The notes: a model not told the origin generated them from the sequence alone. A stretch of 64,000 bases of DNA from Bacillus fonticola (GCF_012955605.1 NZ_CP052135.1:3095450-3159449); one strand, 5' to 3'; positions 1-10,693 are shown, numbered from the stretch's first letter. Translations and numbers: made by a program.

Positions 1-2381
<2,381 letters not shown>

Positions 2382-2413
2382 TTTAAACCCCCCTAAATTG
2401 TTTCTGCATTTTC

Positions 2414-2442
2414 AGTATAATTGTACCGGTATAATTTTTCAA
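2414..2442 (-). promoter_or_regulatory. bglP promoter with operator palindrome in its spacer
   Basis: Read on the minus strand: -35 TTGAAA (2437-2442), a 17-bp spacer, and -10 TATACT (2414-2419). The 18-bp palindrome AATTGTACCGGTATAATT (plus strand, 2419-2436) has one mismatched pair and almost exactly fills the spacer. A repressor bound here would block RNA polymerase. The divergent GntR/UTRA gene 114 bp away is the obvious candidate. The sequence pattern is seen; the protein assignment is inferred. Confidence 0.65.
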
Positions 2443-2501
2443 TGCCCAAATAATATTTTTGTTATTGCACAATTTAGTTGAATGGTTTTTTGACAAATCT
2501 A

Positions 2502-2510
2502 TGCTATAAT
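2502..2510 (+). promoter_or_regulatory. Extended -10 promoter of the GntR regulator
   Basis: TGCTATAAT is an extended -10 element (TGn plus a perfect TATAAT). It lies 39 bp ahead of the preferred start at 2550. TTGACA at 2490 is too close (9 bp) to act as its -35, so the extended -10 probably does the work. Moderate confidence. Confidence 0.45.
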
Positions 2511-2549
2511 GCAGGGATTAAAATAGATCTAAACTAATGGGGTATGTAT

Positions 2550-3260
2550 ATGTTAAAATACCAGCAAATCGCAATCGAAATCGAAAAGTATATTGAAGAC
2601 CATGCGCTTAAACAAGGAGATAAACTTCCAGTATTAGAAACCTTAATGACTCATTTTGAAGTGAGTAAAAGTACAATTACGAAATCTTTAGATCTATTGG
2701 AAAAAAAAGGGGTCGTCTTTCAAGTAAGAGGTAGCGGTATTTTTGTTAGAAGGCATAAAAGAAAAGGATATATTAGTCTGCTTTCCAATCAGGGATTTAA
2801 AAAGGACCTTGAGGATTTTAATATTACTTCCAAAGTCATTGAATTAGCAGTGAGAAAACCAACAATAGAGGCTGCTGAAAATTTGAACATAGGAAAAGAC
2901 AACGATGTCTATTATGTAAAGAGAATAAGGTATATTAACGGACAAACATTATGCTTTGAAGAATCCTATTATAATAAATCCATCATTCCCTACTTGAATA
3001 ATGAAATTGTTTCTGAATCCATCTTTCGTTACATCAAGGAAGGATTAGGATTAAAGATTGGCTTTTCCGATCTATTTCTTCATGTCGCTAAACTGAACGA
3101 GGAAGAAGCAAATTACTTAGGTTTAAAAGTCGGAGACCCTAAATTCTATGTTGAGAGTATTTTCTATTTGAATAATGGTCAATCATTTGACTTTTCAAAA
3201 GTCACGTATAACTATGAACAATCCCAGTTCTTTGTCCAAGCGAATAGTCATTTATTATAA
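2550..3260 (+). CDS. GntR/HutC-family (UTRA) transcriptional regulator
   Basis: DNA-binding repressor that likely senses a phospho-glucoside and controls the divergent beta-glucoside genes. Residues 1-70 form a GntR winged helix (KYQQIAIEIEKYI, VSKSTITKSLDLLEKKGVVF, RGSGIFV). The remaining 160 residues match a UTRA effector domain (VYYVKRIRYINGQTLCFEES, SIFRYIKEGLGL). I prefer the ATG at 2550 over the ATG at 2544, because the GGGG at 2539-2542 stands 7 bases from 2550 but only 1 from 2544. It resembles the regulators of phospho-beta-glucoside and trehalose PTS systems. The exact ligand is unknown. Confidence 0.85.
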   Translation: MLKYQQIAIEIEKYIEDHALKQGDKLPVLETLMTHFEVSKSTITKSLDLLEKKGVVFQVRGSGIFVRRHKRKGYISLLSNQGFKKDLEDFNITSKVIELAVRKPTIEAAENLNIGKDNDVYYVKRIRYINGQTLCFEESYYNKSIIPYLNNEIVSESIFRYIKEGLGLKIGFSDLFLHVAKLNEEEANYLGLKVGDPKFYVESIFYLNNGQSFDFSKVTYNYEQSQFFVQANSHLL

Positions 3261-3292
3261 AGTGATCGTTATAAGCTTGATGCTGTTTTACG

Positions 3293-3310
3293 GAGCACGG
3301 GGACGGTTCT
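3293..3310 (+). repeat. Single arm of the GGGGACGGTTCT repeat
   Basis: GAGCACGGGGACGGTTCT matches the arm of the foldback element at 9180-9234 and of the copy inside the IS91 remnant at 4223. Only one arm is present here, just after the GntR gene. Confidence 0.6.
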
Positions 3311-3341
3311 TAAAGGGGACAATCGGAAGTTTTGCGAGAGA

Positions 3342-3382
3342 AAAGGCACAATGGGCGGATCTAATCCACTCATTGTGCCTTT
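3342..3382 (+). terminator. Terminator-like hairpin after the GntR gene
   Basis: AAAGGCACAATG and CATTGTGCCTTT form a perfect 12-bp stem with a 17-base loop. It lies 81 bp after the regulator stop codon. The T-tract is interrupted (TTTCTGTTG), so termination may be partial. Confidence 0.6.
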
Positions 3383-3522
3383 CTGTTGTTTCATGCTACC
3401 ACTAACACGCAAAATTTTTGATTGCCGAGAAGAATGAAGTCGCGGTCCCTGGCCTATGGGGTTTCAATCTTTTGACCCTCCCCATTGAAGAGGCTTTTTA
3501 AAAAGTACGCGGTTGGGGCTCA

Positions 3523-4227
3523 TTAGGGTTCACCTAAAACCATTTTAAGTGGCGATTTTCTACATCCAGGACACAACGTGACATCTTTATTGACAAGAAC
3601 GGAAAGAATTTCAATGGTACTTAGTCCTTCATATTTCGGTTGATATACCGGACTTTGCGTTAGTCGACGACAGAGTTGCGGCTTCGTTTTTTTGCTTCGA
3701 TTCGCTAGTAGTCCATAGTGTCTGATTTTCACAAATTTCCTCGGAAGAGTATGCATTAAAAATCGACGAATAAACTCTACAACTTTCATCTTTACAGTCT
3801 TTTTTTCATTGTTGTTTTTATAATCCTTCACGAGAATTGTAACCGTATCGTTTTCAACCGAAAGAATCCGGTGATTGGATATGGCGATACGAGGGGTGTA
3901 ACGGCCAAGATATTCGATGACAGCCAAGGGACCCGAAAATGTCCTTTTGGTATCGCTATACCAGTTGAGGTTATAACACTGATCAATTAACTCTTGAAAT
4001 GCTTTCGGGTCTTCAAACTGTTTGGCATCATTATAAAATTCAAGTCGATTTTGTTGATAGTACTGTTTTAAAATAATGGGGAAATTTACAACGAAACTTT
4101 TTAGATAGGACTTTAACCGGTATAAAGAATCTTTTACTTGTGCTGCGCCACTGATTCTGTTTGGTAAGCCCCCAGCTAATACAACCGTGTGAATATGGGG
4201 ATGGTAATGTAAGTTCTGCCCCGAAGC
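3523..4227 (-). pseudogene. IS91-family (Y2) transposase, C-terminal remnant
   Basis: The reading frame from GQNLHYHPHIHTVVLAGGL to the stop at 3523 matches the C-terminal two thirds of IS91-type HUH transposases. It includes the HPHIH metal-binding motif, EYLGRYTPRIAISN, VEFIRRFLMHTLPRKFVKIRHYG and a terminal Cys pair (CPGCRKS). The N-terminal zinc-finger region is missing: upstream of GQN the frame runs into a foldback repeat (4223-4268) that has replaced it. The frame is open to 4341, but those residues derive from the repeat and are not transposase. A dead mobile element; no terminal ends were identified. Confidence 0.75.
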
Positions 4228-4268
4228 ATGGGGACGGTTCTGCCGCTTCGGAATCAAGAGAAGAACAA
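4223..4268. repeat. Decayed copy of the GGGGACGGTTCT foldback element
   Basis: GAAGCATGGGGACGGTTCT is followed by a GC.GCTTCGGAA loop like that of the complete element at 9180-9234, but the second arm has decayed to AGAGAAGAAC. It interrupts the IS91 transposase frame. Confidence 0.65.
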
Positions 4269-4341
4269 AGTTGCTAACGCTATGGCTCTTTAAAAGCAGT
4301 GCTAAAAACAAAAACACCTTAAAAGGACATAAAAAAATCAA

Positions 4342-4952
4342 AAAGTATGCTTATCTTGTGGTGTTGTTTAATCGCCAAACCAAACAAACCAAGAAAGAAA
4401 GGCACCTTTATAGACTGATATGAGCACAAGCCTAGATAGTTTTTGACGAGTTCCTTCAATGTAATTATGTGAGTTAAAAGGGGCAAACAGAAAAGGAATT
4501 CGTAAAAGTCCTTCACCAACCCATACTACACTATTCCACTAAAGCACCCTTAAAGTATTTTTTTCACAAACTTAGTACAAATAGATGTTGTTTGAATGCG
4601 CAGTAGTTTTGTACTACGCAGTAAATGGCTTTGTGTTATTAGCTGATCTTTACATAAGCCTCCGTTAACGAAAGAAGACGGAATATATTATTTTATTCAT
4701 AATAAAATGTATCTATATATCTTATATTATCCATCCAAACTACGAGCAACCACTACCATAAAGAGAGCCACCAACAAAATGGTGGCTCTCCTTTCAACAA
4801 TTGTGACCCGTTAACACCTAAAAAACAGCAACTCCTTCAAAATAGGGTGTGAAGTATATTAAAATGTCATAGGCTACTAAGTTATATCGTGCCAACAATG
4901 TTTATGTGACACCTTTCCTGAGTTGTCCATACATTTATATCGCAAGAGTAAA
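4342..4952. other. Gene-free stretch beside the IS91 remnant
   Basis: No coding region with recognisable content or codon pattern is seen on either strand. The only clear structure is a perfect 10-bp hairpin, GAGAGCCACC / GGTGGCTCTC at 4763-4790. It lies about 160 bp beyond the stop codon of the QorB-like gene and could be its distal terminator. Confidence 0.4.
4763..4794. terminator. Hairpin, possible terminator
   Basis: A perfect 10-bp stem with an 8-base loop is followed on the plus strand by CTTTC and on the minus strand by TTTATGG. Both T-tracts are short, so the direction is uncertain. Confidence 0.4.
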
Positions 4953-5807
4953 TTACTGGAATGTGGTGGTAGACAGGATTGATTCAAAAGTTCGTGCTGG
5001 ACGACCAGACAATTTCTCAATATCTCCCGTAACGATATCGAAGTCACCATTTGAAAAGTTCTGTTGGATACTTACAATGGCGGAGATGACCCCTTCTGGA
5101 AGTTCTGCCTGCTGAAGCTGCTCTCGAAGTGTCTCAACAGGTAGAGTTAAATACTTCAATGATTTACCACTTGCTTTAGCTATTGCCTCTGCTCTTTGCG
5201 CACCAGTTAGGCTTTCTGGTCCAGTTCCCGTATAAATTGCGCCATCATGCCCTTCACCGACAAGTAAACCTGCTGCTGCTGCAGCTAGATCGTCACGAGA
5301 AACAAAACTTACTTTGTTTTCAGTGATACCAGTAAGTACACCATGTGCTAGGGACATCTGTGCTTCGGTTATAATAGCCTCTGCATAGTAGCTCATACGT
5401 AGTATACTCCATTGGTTAGCTTTACTCATCAAATGTTGTTCGGGGGCAAAGTATTCAGCTGCGATGTTCGTTTTCTCCACATTTCGCGTCCCCGCAGATG
5501 ACATAAGGACAATGTGAGACACACCTGCAGCTACGGCTTTGTCAATAGCTGTAATATTCTGCTCCGCTCGACGACCGGTCTCCATGTCGGTAGATGGTAT
5601 CAACAACAGCCTGTCCAAGCCACTGTATGCCTCGGAAAGTGATGATGGTTGATTATAATCCCCGAATCTAGCTTCTACACGTTCAAGTTTTATTTTCTCT
5701 GGAGAACGCGAAATGGCTACAATACTATGCTCATTCGACCGCTCCAATAAATATTTAACTACCGCTCCACCCAATTGTCCGCTTGCACCACTTACACCAA
5801 TTTTCAT
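4953..5807 (-). CDS. NmrA/QorB-like NAD(P)-binding oxidoreductase
   Basis: A 284-residue atypical short-chain dehydrogenase. The N-terminal Rossmann motif GASGQLGGAVVKYLLER (residues 7-23) binds NAD(P). SRSPEKIK following strand 2, LLIPSTDM and ILRMSYYAE match the QorB (YtfG) quinone reductase / NmrA-like group, which lacks the classical YxxxK tetrad. It probably reduces quinones or acts as a redox-sensing protein. The ATG at 5807 has GGAG 10 bases upstream. It ends a same-strand group with DoxX and luciferase-like genes, suggesting electrophile or quinone detoxification. Confidence 0.8.
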   Translation of the reverse strand: MKIGVSGASGQLGGAVVKYLLERSNEHSIVAISRSPEKIKLERVEARFGDYNQPSSLSEAYSGLDRLLLIPSTDMETGRRAEQNITAIDKAVAAGVSHIVLMSSAGTRNVEKTNIAAEYFAPEQHLMSKANQWSILRMSYYAEAIITEAQMSLAHGVLTGITENKVSFVSRDDLAAAAAGLLVGEGHDGAIYTGTGPESLTGAQRAEAIAKASGKSLKYLTLPVETLREQLQQAELPEGVISAIVSIQQNFSNGDFDIVTGDIEKLSGRPARTFESILSTTTFQ

Positions 5808-6053
5808 AATTTAATTACCTCCAATTTATTATTATGTTTCGTTTTTCTAAAACTTTATAGCCTTCGCCACCCTAGAAATAGGTTACCCTCCATATTTAAT
5901 TATCCCAAAACTAGCTACGGTCTAATAGCTTGATTGATAAAAATCTTTTTCACTAGTTGATCTGCGCTGCTGACTGCGAGGATATCTCTTTAATCACCCC
6001 CCTTCACACCGTTCTAGAATAAACTTCTCTTTGCTTAGAGTCTTTGCCTTTTA

Positions 6054-6401
6054 CTACAAATAAAGAAAAAATACAACAGCCGATAGAACCGCTAAGAATA
6101 GGATCATAACCGTATCCTTAAAGGAATCCTTTACCCGAATATGCGTAAGGATTCCACCTATACCTGTAATCGCAAGTAAAAGCGATCCTGCCAATGCGGA
6201 AGTGGAAACCCAAAATCCAACAATTAAAAGTACAGCTCCTGCTAATTCAACAATCCCTGTCACAACTCTAAACCATTGTGGCAATCGCCACTTCTTAAAT
6301 GCTTCCACATGCATGTTAGAACCTGATACCTTCCCAAATCCCGCCATCAAAAACATTAATGCAAGAATTCCTTGTAAAATATAAGTTAAAATTACCATCA
6401 T
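6054..6401 (-). CDS. DoxX-like integral membrane protein
   Basis: A 115-residue protein with four predicted membrane helices (about 4-24, 44-66, 68-88 and 96-115). The FLMAGFGKVSGS segment in the first helix region is typical of the DoxX/DoxX-like family. Members often sit beside oxidoreductases and are linked to redox or thiol stress; the biochemical activity is not settled. Start: ATG-ATG at 6401 with GGGGAG 6 bases before. It lies between the QorB-like and luciferase-like genes on the same strand, 61 bp from the latter. Confidence 0.8.
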   Translation of the reverse strand: MMVILTYILQGILALMFLMAGFGKVSGSNMHVEAFKKWRLPQWFRVVTGIVELAGAVLLIVGFWVSTSALAGSLLLAITGIGGILTHIRVKDSFKDTVMILFLAVLSAVVFFLYL

Positions 6402-6462
6402 TCTTCTCTCCCCTTGTTATATTATTTCATTTTTAAAGATAACTATTTTTAAACTTTACAAG

Positions 6463-7509
6463 TTATTTTGATAAAGCTCTGCGGACCATGGGTGCCACTT
6501 TGTTTGCCAGTAAATCAATCGCTTTTTCTACTCTGGCTAATGGCTGGCCACCCATATCGAATTGTCCCATAAAGCGTGAATGCTCGAATAGCTCATGCTG
6601 ATACAAGATTTTTTCTACTAGTTCTTCTGCACTCCCAACAGCTAAAATCTGTCCAGCTGCTCGCTGAGGCATCAATTGCTCTGCAGGTGTATAGAAGTGT
6701 TGAAGACCACGATCTTTTGAAAAGTAATCAAAATATTGATTATAATGCGTAACAAATTCGTTAATCGCTTGTTCTCCTGTTTCTGCTATATACGAGTGTC
6801 CTGTCACAGAAACCCTTAATTTGGATAGATCATGACCTGCTTCTCTAGCACTTTTCCAGTATAAATCTGTTAGTAGTTTTACCTGTTCAGGACGACCACC
6901 TAACAAACCAAGAGCCATATTTACACCAAGTCTTCCTGCACGAATCGCACTTGCAGGGGTACCCCCGACACCAATCCAAAGTGGCAGTTTCATCTGCACA
7001 GGTCTAGGTGCTATCTGTGCATTTTGAAGGGAGGAGCGGAATTTCCCTTGCCAACTGATGACTTCCTTCTCTTGCAGTTTGATAAAAAGATTCAACTTCT
7101 CTTCAAACAATTCATCGTAATCATTTAAACTTACTCCAAAGAGTGAGAATGATTCTAAAAATGCCCCACGACCTAAAATAATTTCAGCACGTCCGTTCGA
7201 TAATAAATCCAGTGTGGCGAAGTCTTCATAAACACGCACTGGATCGGCTGTACTAATAACGGATAGTGTGCTGGCTAGTTTAATACTTTTCGTCTCCCGT
7301 GCAATTGCTGCAAGTAGCATGGCATAGGAAGATGTCACAAAATCTAGGCGATGATGTTCTCCAACGCCAAATACATCGAGTCCTGCTTCATCCGCCCACT
7401 TTCCCATTTGAATAATGTTCTCTACACGATCTTTAGCAGATAACGTATTCCCGTTTGCATCAGGTATTCGTTCCCCTAGTGAATAAACCCCAAATTCAAA
7501 TTTGCTCAT
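6463..7509 (-). CDS. Luciferase-like (LLM) flavin-dependent oxidoreductase
   Basis: A 348-residue TIM-barrel flavoprotein of the bacterial luciferase superfamily, expected to use FMN/F420-type cofactor chemistry on an unknown substrate. Seen: VFGVGEHHRLDFVTSS (the E-H-H motif near residues 45-60), ELD-like DLLSNGRAEIILGRG, and PLWIGVGGTPASA in the phosphate-binding region. This is the usual pattern of LLM-class proteins annotated near YceB/YddN. The ATG at 7509 has GGAGGGG 5 bases upstream. Gene order suggests co-transcription with DoxX and QorB-like genes under the divergent TetR regulator. Confidence 0.85.
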   Translation of the reverse strand: MSKFEFGVYSLGERIPDANGNTLSAKDRVENIIQMGKWADEAGLDVFGVGEHHRLDFVTSSYAMLLAAIARETKSIKLASTLSVISTADPVRVYEDFATLDLLSNGRAEIILGRGAFLESFSLFGVSLNDYDELFEEKLNLFIKLQEKEVISWQGKFRSSLQNAQIAPRPVQMKLPLWIGVGGTPASAIRAGRLGVNMALGLLGGRPEQVKLLTDLYWKSAREAGHDLSKLRVSVTGHSYIAETGEQAINEFVTHYNQYFDYFSKDRGLQHFYTPAEQLMPQRAAGQILAVGSAEELVEKILYQHELFEHSRFMGQFDMGGQPLARVEKAIDLLANKVAPMVRRALSK

Positions 7510-7520
7510 TTCTTCCCCTC

Positions 7521-8145
7521 CTATTTGTTAAATACAATTGGCATTTTATGAATCCATGCGTCTATCTTCGTTGCCTCAAGCATACTTCTCGCTACATTAT
7601 AACGAGAAGCACTCATCTTCCCTTTTGTATCTCCAAATGATATAGAATATCCATTCCCATTTGTTTTTGCATTTGGGTCAATGATTCGTACAACAGTCCA
7701 ATCAAGCGTAGAACCTTTAATTAATTTCTCAATTGCTTTCATCTCAGCGTATGCAGTAGGAAAGACTAGTTTTGGCATAATTCTTGGTAACACTGTAATA
7801 AGCTGCTTAACGTCTCCCTTTGCAGAGATTGCAGGTGTTGCAAGGGTAATAGTCCGCACTGTTCCATAACAGAAATAATGGCTTTATGTGCTTCTGCTAT
7901 AGGGAGGTCCGAAACTTTTCGTTTCATTGACATTGCTGGTCCAAGGGCTTAATACAGCATCACTTCCTACGATTGCTTTTCCCTTAATTTTTCTTGATCT
8001 GTTAACGACCCAACTACAGTTTGTAATTTGTCGTATTAATGCTTAATGCATTAGGTCGTCTTATATAGGCTGTAACTTCATAACCAGCTTGAAGTGCTTG
8101 ATTGACAAGCAGTTGGTTAATTTTACCATTAGCCGTTATTTTAAT
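7521..8145 (-). pseudogene. NAD(P)-binding (YwnB/NmrA-type) oxidoreductase, degraded
   Basis: Three reading frames together spell one SDR-like protein. From the upstream side: KIT.NGK..INQLLVNQALQAGYEVTAYIRRPNALSI, then an out-of-frame VVGSLTDQEKLR/AIVGSDAVLS and AMSMKRKVSDLPIAEAHK, then the open 112-residue part ending at 7521 (TITLATPAISAKGDVK, STLDWTVVRI, IDAWIHKMPIVFNK). The glycine-rich loop ATGKTG is partly deleted, the expected start codon reads ATT, and at least two frameshifts follow. The 112-residue open frame is therefore unlikely to work alone. It was the first gene of the operon facing the TetR regulator. Confidence 0.8.
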
Positions 8146-8171
8146 TTTTTACCCCCAACACCTTTCGTTTA

Positions 8172-8187
8172 TACAACATATGTTGTA
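8172..8187. promoter_or_regulatory. Perfect palindrome, likely TetR-family operator
   Basis: TACAACATATGTTGTA is a perfect 16-bp palindrome in the 147-bp gap between the divergent TetR gene and the dead oxidoreductase gene. Position and symmetry fit an operator for the adjacent TetR-type regulator. Binding is inferred. Confidence 0.6.
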
Positions 8188-8292
8188 AATTTAGCATAAC
8201 CAGTTGGAACATTTTCAACAACCAACAAAATTACACATGTATCGTATATCCAACACATTGATTAAAATGTCGGAAAAATAGGAGAAAAACTT

Positions 8293-8868
8293 ATGGAAAA
8301 ACAAATCGATCCCCGAATTCTTCGCACCCGTAAGCTTATTATGGATGCGTTTATTGAACTATCAATGAAAAAAGACTTTAAACACATTACCATTAAAGAC
8401 ATCACAACTGCTGCAACGGTTAACCGAGCGACCTTTTATTATCATTTCATAGACAAATTTGATTTGCTTGAAAAGGTATTAAGTGAAAGTGTAATGAGAG
8501 AAGTTATTCAAGAGGTAAGTACACATGAGGTTTTGAACGAAGAGACTATTAAGGCCATTTTTTTATCTATTATTAAGTTCCAAACATCCATTAGTAACCA
8601 ATGTCAGCGAAGTTACGAGGCATTTACACCCCAAATAGAAACGATTTTTAAAGAGGAACTTCAGGACTTTTTTACACAGCTTGTACAAAAGCAATGGAAA
8701 AACAAAAATAAATCAGAGGCAGAAGCTTTTGCGGTAATGGTAACCTGGGCGCTTTATGGAGCTACGATGCATTGGATGCAGAATCAAAGGACCCACCCGG
8801 AAGACTACGTAGAGCAAATCATGCATTTTATAATAAATGGAATACAGTTGGATAAAGAAAATGTTTAA
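8293..8868 (+). CDS. TetR/AcrR-family transcriptional regulator
   Basis: A 191-residue one-component repressor. The N-terminal helix-turn-helix (RTRKLIMDAFIELSMKK, ITIKDITTAATVNRATFYYH, FIDKFDLLEKV; residues 10-70) is canonical. The C-terminal ligand domain is divergent. ATG at 8293 with AGGAG 8 bases upstream. Placed divergently from the redox cluster at 4953-8145, it most likely represses that cluster and itself. Because the first gene of the target operon is dead, the regulon is partly degraded. Confidence 0.85.
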   Translation: MEKQIDPRILRTRKLIMDAFIELSMKKDFKHITIKDITTAATVNRATFYYHFIDKFDLLEKVLSESVMREVIQEVSTHEVLNEETIKAIFLSIIKFQTSISNQCQRSYEAFTPQIETIFKEELQDFFTQLVQKQWKNKNKSEAEAFAVMVTWALYGATMHWMQNQRTHPEDYVEQIMHFIINGIQLDKENV

Positions 8869-8939
8869 CTTTAATTAAATACAGGTTTGTGACTTGATGT
8901 ACCATCAATAGTTCTTTTCATTTTCACAAATAATTAATA

Positions 8940-8967
8940 GAGCCTGTTTATATATAAGAACAGGCTC
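8940..8967 (+). terminator. Terminator hairpin after the TetR gene
   Basis: GAGCCTGTT and AACAGGCTC form a 9-bp stem about 70 bp past the TetR stop codon. The following T content is weak. Confidence 0.5.
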
Positions 8968-9179
8968 ATAATTGTGCTTATATTAATTTCTTTAATTAGC
9001 TACTCCTTAGTACATTCTTTCACAAAGTGGTCTAAGGATGAACAATTTTGCTGCGCAGTAATTGCCTACTCCGTAATACAAGAGTTACTCCACAATCTGT
9101 CCCATTTGCGGAAGACTGATCTTATTGAAAATCAAATTTTTTTATAACATTTTCGATTCCCAAAACTATGGTTTTAAAC

Positions 9180-9234
9180 GAAGCATGGGGACGGTTCTGC
9201 TGCTTCGGAAGCAAGAGAACCGTCCCCGTGCTTC
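9180..9234. repeat. Complete REP/MITE-like double foldback element
   Basis: Outer arms GAAGCATGGGGACGGTTCT and AGAACCGTCCCCGTGCTTC pair over 19 bp with one mismatch. Between them TGCTTC-G-GAAGCA forms a second, inner hairpin. Related arms occur at 3293 and 4223. The structure is like REP/RAYT-type intergenic repeats; no RAYT transposase gene is in the window. Confidence 0.75.
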
Positions 9235-9250
9235 TCCAAATAAAAAGAAG

Positions 9251-9437
9251 GGACGCACACAACGTGCGAACCCTCCTTTTAGGTCGTACACAACGTGCGA
9301 CCTACTATAAATATACCCATAATATGGGAAAAGTGCGACTAAAAATTATTAAAGAGCAAAAGTCCCTAAGTCATACACGACGTGTGAGTTAGTTACCAAT
9401 GCTCTCAAGTATGTACGGAATTTAGTCGTACACAACG
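9251..9437. repeat. Four copies of an ACACAACGTGCGA-type repeat
   Basis: Copies: CACACAACGTGCGA (near 9251), CGTACACAACGTGCGAC (near 9287), CATACACGACGTGTGAG (near 9373) and CGTACACAACGTGCGAG (near 9424). Each core is an imperfect palindrome. Spacing is irregular (about 35, 85 and 50 bp), so this is not a CRISPR or simple tandem array. Confidence 0.6.
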
Positions 9438-9737
9438 TGCGAGCAAGTTTCTTTGTAATCTTATTATCATAAATTCCACTTCGGAAATCAATAGATTTAC
9501 TTGATTTGTAACATTTTTTTGTTATGCAATTCTTTCGTATATCATAATGATTACATAACCTATTTGACCTAAGTCGTTAAACGAATTAGAATATTTTTAT
9601 CTAATTCAACTTCAACTTTCTGCTTTACCACTATTTATGATACGGTTCACCGTATCTACTACACTAGCGGTTTTTTAGTCAAAGAAAGCAATCTTACTAT
9701 TAAGCTGCATTAGCTAGTAATTTTAAGTCACATAAAT

Positions 9738-9848
9738 TCACTTTATTTTTACCAACATGTCTTCAAAGTCTATTATTAAACCAGATTTCATCATAAAATC
9801 AACTCCAAGTATTCCGTTTCGTTTGTAATACCTAACTGTAATTGAAAT
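9738..9848 (-). pseudogene. Retropepsin-like protease gene, C-terminal fragment
   Basis: Minus-strand codons read NGILGVDFMMKSGLIIDF followed by EDMLVKIK and a stop at 9738. This is the characteristic last part of small retropepsin-like aspartyl proteases, whose C-terminus has the hydrophobic ILG.D motif. The fragment abuts the IS copy at 9849 with the 9-bp target duplication AATTGAAAT (9840-9848). Its N-terminal partner now lies on the plus strand at 11979-12194. Joining the two shows a one-base frame discrepancy, so the gene may already have been frameshifted. Confidence 0.75.
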
Positions 9849-10575
9849 CACTAGCGTTGCATAAATACTTTCTGGCAATTCTGTCATCTAAAGAAGACAT
9901 AAAAAAATCCTTTATAATAGAGGGATAGGTGGTAGCCTGTCCAAATCCACTATAAAGGAATTCAGCATGGACAAGTTTACACTATTAACTTCATTTGGTA
10001 AATGGGTAGAGCCCTTAGAAAGTACCTTATTCGATGAAATGTCACATGATAAATCTTTTGATCGCTATACAAAAAAGCTTACAACAAAGCGTTACGTGCT
10101 TCTGTTTTTGTATGCGCAACTCCAAAACCGCAGCGGTTTAAGAGCGATTAGCGACGATCTGTTGATGAAAGATTTCCAAAAGGAAATCGGGTTGGATCAT
10201 ATCAGTCCATCACAGCTATCTAGGAAAAATAGGCATGTCGACTCTACGATTCTTTCAGAAGTTTGGCAGTCCTTAATCCTGCAAATTCGCACAGTGTCAT
10301 CCGGACATAAGCGTACGATACCAAACGTACAATTGCTTGATTCGTCTACTGTTCCGCTTAGCCTAAACCTTTATAAGTGGGCTAAATTTCGAGAAACCAA
10401 GTCGGGATTAAAACTACATTTACTTGTGGAATTTATCAACGAACGCGATGTTCTACCAACAAAGCTGACGGTTTCCCCTGCCGAACGTTCAGATATCAAA
10501 GAATGGCGGCACTTCATAACTGAACCAGGTGTGACATACGTTTTTGATCGTGGTTACTTTGATTTCATGTTATTT
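9849..10575 (+). mobile_element. IS4-family element, 5' partial copy (copy A)
   Basis: The first 727 bp of the 1394-bp element, beginning with the terminal repeat CACTAGCGTTGCATAA. It stops abruptly inside the transposase gene where a full copy (B) begins at 10576. The sequence appears identical to copy B over its length. The missing 3' part was probably lost by recombination after copy B inserted into it. Confidence 0.9.
9967..10575 (+). pseudogene. IS4-family transposase, truncated (copy A)
   Basis: The first 203 residues are identical to the complete 369-residue transposase of copy B, ending at DFMLF. The frame then reads two residues into the terminal repeat of the next copy and stops at 10581. 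The final catalytic Glu and the YREK region are missing, so it cannot be an active transposase. Confidence 0.9.
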
Positions 10576-10634
10576 CACTAGCGTTGCATAAATACTTTCT
10601 GGCAATTCTGTCATCTAAAGAAGACATAAAAAAA

Positions 10635-10686
10635 TCCTTTATAATAGAGGGATAGGTGGTAGCCTGTCCAAATCCACTATAAAGGA
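10635..10686 (+). promoter_or_regulatory. Hairpin that can hide the transposase ribosome binding site
   Basis: TCCTTTATA (10635-10643) pairs perfectly with TATAAAGGA (10678-10686). The downstream arm contains the AAAGGA Shine-Dalgarno sequence of the ATG at 10694. The -10-like TATAAT (10640) lies within the upstream arm, so transcripts begun inside the element would lack that arm while read-through transcripts would fold. This is the protective design known from IS10 and IS50; here it is inferred. The same sequence is in all copies. Confidence 0.5.
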
Positions 10687-10693
10687 ATTCAGC

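Larger units (their letters stand above)
8869..9737. other. Gene-poor stretch with hairpins and short repeats
   Basis: No convincing gene is seen. Contents: a terminator-like hairpin at 8940-8967, a complete foldback element at 9180-9234, four copies of an ACACAACGTGCGA-type repeat (9251-9437) and a small palindrome GATACGGT/ACCGTATC at 9639-9656. The short open frames here encode repeat sequence and are not supported. Confidence 0.5.

Noticed and set aside
2382..2543. LicT-type antiterminator ahead of bglP
   Set aside because: No ribonucleic antiterminator/terminator pair is visible in the 30-odd bases of leader; a promoter with an internal operator explains the region better.
3175..3405. 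Open frame overlapping the end of the GntR gene
   Set aside because: It overlaps a better supported gene, runs through a foldback repeat arm and a terminator hairpin, and has no ribosome site.
7521..7859. The 112-residue open frame as a functional protein
   Set aside because: It lacks the nucleotide-binding N-terminus, which is recognisable but out of frame upstream; better described as part of a pseudogene.
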